Source: DASPKT01 sp035626475 (GTDB taxonomy: Bacteria > Pseudomonadota > Alphaproteobacteria > Azospirillales > Azospirillaceae). Taken from it: a DNA stretch of 64,000 nucleotides. Shown piece after piece: positions 60,588 to 64,000 of the stretch (within the stretch, counting starts at the first letter, position 1; each line of letters begins with the position of its first letter). A program made the position numbers and the translations under genes. The DNA lies in the NCBI GenBank assembly GCA_035626475.1, contig DASPNP010000021.1:114213-178212 (forward strand). The letters run 5' to 3'. Under the pieces are notes generated by a model that was not told the origin of the DNA, did no database searches, and saw only the letters and a program-made list of their open reading frames with translations.

Positions 60588-61232
60588 ATGCGCGCGCGCC
60601 GGTCCCTCCCGTCCGCCCTGGCCCTGCTGTTCCTGGCGGCCTGCGCCGGACCCCAGCCGACACCACCGCCCGCCATCTCACAGGGCTTGCCGGTGGGCGC
60701 GCCGGTCGAAGCGGTGCTGACCGTCAGCTTCGAGCCGGGCGCCCCGGCGCTGAACGGCAGCCAGGCGCAGCTGCTCGCCGCCTTCCTGGATGTCCAGCGC
60801 CTGCGGCAGGGTGACCGGGTGCAGATCGTGGCGCCGGCGTCGGAGGACTCCGCCCTGCTGGAGCGCCGCGTCCATCTGCTGGCCGAGACGATGAAGAACC
60901 GGGGGCTGCTGGTGGACCGCCGGACCGCGCCCGACGCGTCGCGGCCCGACCGGCTGGTCGTCTCCACCCGCGCCTACATCGCCGGCGCGCCCGGCTGTCC
61001 CGCCTGGAACGGCAATCCCTGGGCGGAATGGCGCAACGAGCCGTCGCCGCAGCAGGGCTGCGCCACCGCCGCCAACCTCGCCGCCATGCTGTACCGCCCG
61101 GCCGAGATCGAGCGCGGCACGCCGGCCGGCCCGAAGCTCGCGCCCGCCACCCCGGCGGAGGCGAAGGCGAAGGCCGCCGCCGCCGCCGCACCCCTGGCGG
61201 CCGCACCCTCCACCGCCGCGCCCGGCAAATGA
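60588..61232 (+). CDS. cpaD: Flp pilus assembly lipoprotein CpaD
   Basis: A 214-residue lipoprotein. The lipobox is LAAC (in LALLFLAACAGP), so the mature protein begins at that Cys and is outer-membrane attached. The core ends GCPAWNGNPWAEWRNEPSPQQGCATAANLAAML, with G.C..-N and the asymmetric C..CATAANLA segment typical of CpaD. A Pro/Ala/Lys-rich tail follows. ATG 60588 has GAGG six bases upstream; ATG 60576, which overlaps the cpaC stop, is the alternative. Confidence 0.88.
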   Translation: MRARRSLPSALALLFLAACAGPQPTPPPAISQGLPVGAPVEAVLTVSFEPGAPALNGSQAQLLAAFLDVQRLRQGDRVQIVAPASEDSALLERRVHLLAETMKNRGLLVDRRTAPDASRPDRLVVSTRAYIAGAPGCPAWNGNPWAEWRNEPSPQQGCATAANLAAMLYRPAEIERGTPAGPKLAPATPAEAKAKAAAAAAPLAAAPSTAAPGK

Positions 61233-61244
61233 GGGGAACCCGCC

Positions 61245-62495
61245 ATGTCCGGTGCACTGAGCATGCTTGAAACCATCCCGCAGACCCTCCATCACGCCTT
61301 CCTGGCCGTCGCGGCCGACGAGGCGACGGCGCAGCAGCTGCGCGCCGCCGCCCGCGACCGCGGCTGGCCCTCGACGGCGGTGCTGCGCGGCGGTCCCGCC
61401 GACGTGGAGAGCCTGCCCCTGGGACCCGGGCGCCCGGCGCTGCTGGTGCTGGACCTGGATTCGGAGGAGGCGCCGGTCGCCGCCTTGTCGCGGCTGGCCG
61501 GCCGGGTCGGCGCCGGCACGCGCATCCTGGCACTGGGCACCGCCAACGACGTGACGCTCTACCGCGCGCTGATCCAGGCCGGCGCCGCCGACTACATGGT
61601 GAAGCCGGTCACCGCCGATGCGCTGCGCCAAGCCTTCGCCCAGGGCGCCCCCACCTCCGCCGCGCCGCGCCATGCCGCGCCCGCCCAGGGCAAGGTCTGC
61701 GCCGTGGTCGGCGTGCGCGGCGGCGTCGGCGCCAGCACCATCGCCACCAACACCGCCTGGCTGATGGCGCACGAACTGAACCTCAACACGGCGCTGCTCG
61801 ACCTCGACCTGCAGTTCGGCACCTCGGCCCTCTCGCTGGACCTGGAGCCCGGCCGCGGCCTGCGCGAGGCGCTGGCGGCCCCGGACCGCTTGGACTCGCT
61901 GCTGCTGGCGAGCTCCATGGTGCAGGAGAGCGAGCGGCTCTCGGTCCTGGGCGCCGAGGAGCCGCTGGAGGAGAACGTCTTCTTCGACCAGCAGGCGCTG
62001 GCGACCCTGATGCGCGAGCTGCGGGCGCAGTTCGACTGCATCGTCGTGGACATGCCCCGCGCCCTGGTGCCGATCCATCGCCGCCTGCTGGCGGGGGCGG
62101 AAAGCGTGACGCTGGTCTCCGACCTGTCGCTGGCCGGCATCCGCGACACGGTGCGCCTGAGCCAGGCGGTGCAGGGCGCGGCGGGCACTGTGCGGGTGCT
62201 GCCCGTCGCCGCCCGCGTGGGCAAGGAGCGCAAGCCGCAGGTCGACCGCGCCACCTTCGAGCGCGGCATCCAGGGCCAGCTCGCCGCCATCGTCCCGGAG
62301 GACGCCCGCCACGTCACCGCCGCCGCCAACCAGGGCAAGTCGCTGGGCTCCGTCGCCAAGGCGGCGCCCGTCACGGCGGCCCTGCGCGGTCTGGCGGAGC
62401 GCATGGCGGGCGCCGCCCAGCCGCCCAAGCGCCGCTCCTTCGCCGCCTTCCTAGCGTCGCACCTGCCGTTGCCGGGCAAGGGGAGGCGGGCATGA
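61245..62495 (+). CDS. cpaE: Flp pilus ParA/MinD-like protein CpaE/TadZ
   Basis: A 416-residue localisation ATPase-like protein. The N-terminal 120 residues form a receiver-like domain with no clear phospho-acceptor (VLDLDSEEAP at its place). The P-loop reads GVRGGVGASTIATN: the signature Lys of MinD-type ATPases is replaced, a feature I recall from other Tad CpaE/TadZ proteins. DLDLQFGTSAL and IVVDMPRALVP follow. It probably positions the pilus machine. Its stop overlaps the start of cpaF. Confidence 0.92.
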   Translation: MSGALSMLETIPQTLHHAFLAVAADEATAQQLRAAARDRGWPSTAVLRGGPADVESLPLGPGRPALLVLDLDSEEAPVAALSRLAGRVGAGTRILALGTANDVTLYRALIQAGAADYMVKPVTADALRQAFAQGAPTSAAPRHAAPAQGKVCAVVGVRGGVGASTIATNTAWLMAHELNLNTALLDLDLQFGTSALSLDLEPGRGLREALAAPDRLDSLLLASSMVQESERLSVLGAEEPLEENVFFDQQALATLMRELRAQFDCIVVDMPRALVPIHRRLLAGAESVTLVSDLSLAGIRDTVRLSQAVQGAAGTVRVLPVAARVGKERKPQVDRATFERGIQGQLAAIVPEDARHVTAAANQGKSLGSVAKAAPVTAALRGLAERMAGAAQPPKRRSFAAFLASHLPLPGKGRRA

Positions 62496-64000
62496 GCATG
62501 GACCGCAACGGCGGGGTGCACTCGCCCTTCATCAAGGCGCTGACGGCCCGGCTGTTTCCCGCGATCGCCCGGGTCCTGCCGCCGGAGCGGGCGGGCGGGA
62601 TGCAGCGCGGCGAGGTGGCGCGGGAGGTCAAGCAGGCCCTGGCCGACCTCGGCGATGCCGAGACGCGCGACCTGAACCTGCTGGACCAGCGCGACCTGGT
62701 GACGGCGCTGATCAACGCCCTGCTGGATGCCGCGCCCCGGCAGCCCGCGCCGGTCGAGCCGCCCCCCGCCCCGATGACGGCGCCGGAACCGCCGCGCCCC
62801 GCGGCGCCGCCGGTGCTGCGGCTGGTGGAACCGCCCGAGGGCGACCGGCTGCCGGTGGACCGCGCCAGCGTGGAGCAGGCAAAGGCGCGGCTGCAGGGGC
62901 TGCTGATCGACCGCATCGACACCAGCGCCGCCGCCCGCCTGCCGCGCGAGGAGCTGGCGAAGGAGGTCGGCGACCTGGTGGTGGAGCTGCTGGCCGAGGA
63001 GCGGCTGCAGCTGAACGCGCCGGAACGGGCCGAGCTGGTCGAGCGGCTGCTGGACGACATGCTGGGGCTGGGGCCGCTGGAGCCGCTGCTGGCGGACGAG
63101 ACGGTCACCGACATCATGGTCAACGGCCCGCAGCGCGTCTTCGTCGAGAAGCGCGGCAAGCTGGAGCTGACCGACGTGGCGTTCCGCGACAATGCCCATG
63201 TCATGTCCATCGCCACCCGCATCGTCAGCGCCATCGGACGCCGCATCGACGAGAGCACGCCGCTGGTCGACGCGCGCCTGGCCGACGGCAGCCGCGTCAA
63301 CATCATCATCCCGCCCCTGGCGATCGACGGACCCAGCATCTCCATCCGCAAGTTCGCCAAGAAGAAGATCACGCTGGACGTCATGCAGCGGCAGGAGAAC
63401 CTGTCCCCGGCCATGGCGACGGTGCTGCGCATCGCCTCGCGCTGCCGGCTGAACATCCTGATCTCCGGCGGCACCGGCTCGGGCAAGACGACGCTGCTGA
63501 ACGCGCTGTCGCAGATGATCGACCATGGCGAGCGCGTCGTGACCATCGAGGACGCGGCCGAGCTGCAGCTGCAGCAGCCGCACGTGGTGCGCCTGGAGAC
63601 GCGCCCACCCAATCTCGAAGGGGCTGGCCAGATCACCATGCGCGACCTGGTGCGCAACTGCCTGCGCATGCGTCCCGAGCGAATCATCGTCGGCGAGGTG
63701 CGCGGGCCGGAGGCCTTCGACCTGCTGCAGGCCATGAATACCGGCCATGACGGCTCGATGGGCACGGTGCACGCCAACAACCCGCGCGAGGCGATCTCGC
63801 GCGTCGAAAACATGATCGCCATGGGCGGCTACAATCTCCCCGCCAAGGCGATGCGCGAGCAGATCGCGTCTGCCGTCAACATCATCGTCCAGGCCGCCCG
63901 CCTGCGCGACGGCTCGCGCAAGATCACCCACATCACCGAGGTGATCGGCATGGAGGGCGAGGTCGTCACCATGCAGGACCTGTTCGTGTTCGAGTTCACA
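62492..64000 (+). CDS. cpaF: Flp pilus secretion ATPase CpaF/TadA (3' end cut by window)
   Basis: At least 503 residues of the traffic ATPase that drives pilin assembly. The N-terminal ~90 residues are variable and end in a Pro-rich stretch (PPPAPMTAPEPPRPAAPP). The ATPase has the TadA N-domain (LGLGPLEPLLADETVTDIMVNGP), Walker A SGGTGSGKTTLLNAL, the Asp box VTIEDAAELQL, Walker B RPERIIVGEVRGPEA, and the His box GTVHANNP. The frame runs from the overlapping ATGA start to the last base of the window with no stop, so only the final C-terminal residues are missing. tadB/tadC are expected beyond the edge. Confidence 0.95.
   Translation, partial: MSMDRNGGVHSPFIKALTARLFPAIARVLPPERAGGMQRGEVAREVKQALADLGDAETRDLNLLDQRDLVTALINALLDAAPRQPAPVEPPPAPMTAPEPPRPAAPPVLRLVEPPEGDRLPVDRASVEQAKARLQGLLIDRIDTSAAARLPREELAKEVGDLVVELLAEERLQLNAPERAELVERLLDDMLGLGPLEPLLADETVTDIMVNGPQRVFVEKRGKLELTDVAFRDNAHVMSIATRIVSAIGRRIDESTPLVDARLADGSRVNIIIPPLAIDGPSISIRKFAKKKITLDVMQRQENLSPAMATVLRIASRCRLNILISGGTGSGKTTLLNALSQMIDHGERVVTIEDAAELQLQQPHVVRLETRPPNLEGAGQITMRDLVRNCLRMRPERIIVGEVRGPEAFDLLQAMNTGHDGSMGTVHANNPREAISRVENMIAMGGYNLPAKAMREQIASAVNIIVQAARLRDGSRKITHITEVIGMEGEVVTMQDLFVFEFT

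Noticed and set aside
57307..60681. 1124-codon open frame on the minus strand opposite flp-cpaA-cpaB-cpaC, with a Val-Pro repeat
   Set aside because: The VP repeat is only the reverse reading of the Gly-Thr tail, and the opposite strand is an intact pilus operon.
62371..63931. Long minus-strand frames opposite cpaE and cpaF
   Set aside because: Complement shadows rich in Ser/Arg; CpaE and CpaF are clear on the plus strand.

Overview
The window is a very G+C-rich chromosome segment (roughly 70% by eye, strong G/C third-position bias). Gene content and order point to an alphaproteobacterium, most like the Rhodospirillales: the rpsF-rpsR-rplI-dnaB, radA-cvpA-purF, pepA/lptF-lptG-surA-pdxA-rsmA and purN-purM/DUF2066/CDP-alcohol transferase/PerM/HdaA/ppk1/ppx neighbourhoods are all typical of that group. 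No phage, integron, CRISPR array, rRNA or tRNA gene was recognised. Nearly all of it is ordinary housekeeping chromosome.

Layout. 0.1-8.4 kb holds small accessory genes: an ABHD6-like hydrolase, a stand-alone receiver protein, a secreted Cys-rich protein, a GNAT enzyme, glutathione reductase, a PrlF-YhaV toxin-antitoxin pair, a GMC oxidoreductase and an SDR. 8.6-12.3 kb is purF-cvpA-radA (minus strand). 12.4-15.8 kb has a peptide-binding protein and mlaE-mlaF. 15.9-19.2 kb is dnaB with rpsF-rpsR-rplI, facing away from the fatty-acid cluster fabD-fabG-acpP-fabF-mltG (19.4-23.9 kb). 24-25.2 kb is a DUF2235 hydrolase. 25.3-32.9 kb holds pepA-holC and, divergently, lptF-lptG-surA-pdxA-rsmA (outer-membrane assembly, vitamin B6, ribosome maturation). 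33.0-36.4 kb has a periplasmic protein, yicC-gmk and an SDR. 36.5-37.6 kb is a tandem pair of secreted paralogues of unknown function. 37.7-41.8 kb has a PmtA-like methyltransferase, a YheS-type ABC-F protein, ndk, a DUF4258-DUF2283 pair and a small membrane protein. 41.9-52.4 kb has purM-purN, DUF2066, CDP-alcohol transferase, PerM, HdaA, DUF1203, SixA, ppk1 and ppx. 52.4-57.1 kb is a small-gene region with a DUF2283 orphan, two unknown secreted or lipid-type proteins, a TIGR01244 phosphatase-like gene, a MarR regulator, RNase Z and a Cys-rich unknown. 57.1 kb to the end is a Tad/Flp pilus operon: flp, cpaA, cpaB, cpaC, cpaD, cpaE and the start of cpaF, cut by the window edge.

Four families of dispersed intergenic repeats lie between the genes: R1, a directional element of about 125 bp with terminal inverted repeats (4 copies); R2, a hairpin element that can occur as inverted pairs; R3, an 82-84 bp long hairpin (2 copies); and R4, a pyrimidine/purine hairpin. 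One R1 copy sits nested between two R2 arms at 52.7-53.0 kb.

The least explained things are the secreted paralogue pair, the Ada-like cysteine protein behind RNase Z, a gene of unknown function with a perfect TetR-type operator, the Gly-Thr repeat tail on the Flp pilin with its A+T-rich leader, and the repeat families. No large undescribed multi-gene system is evident.
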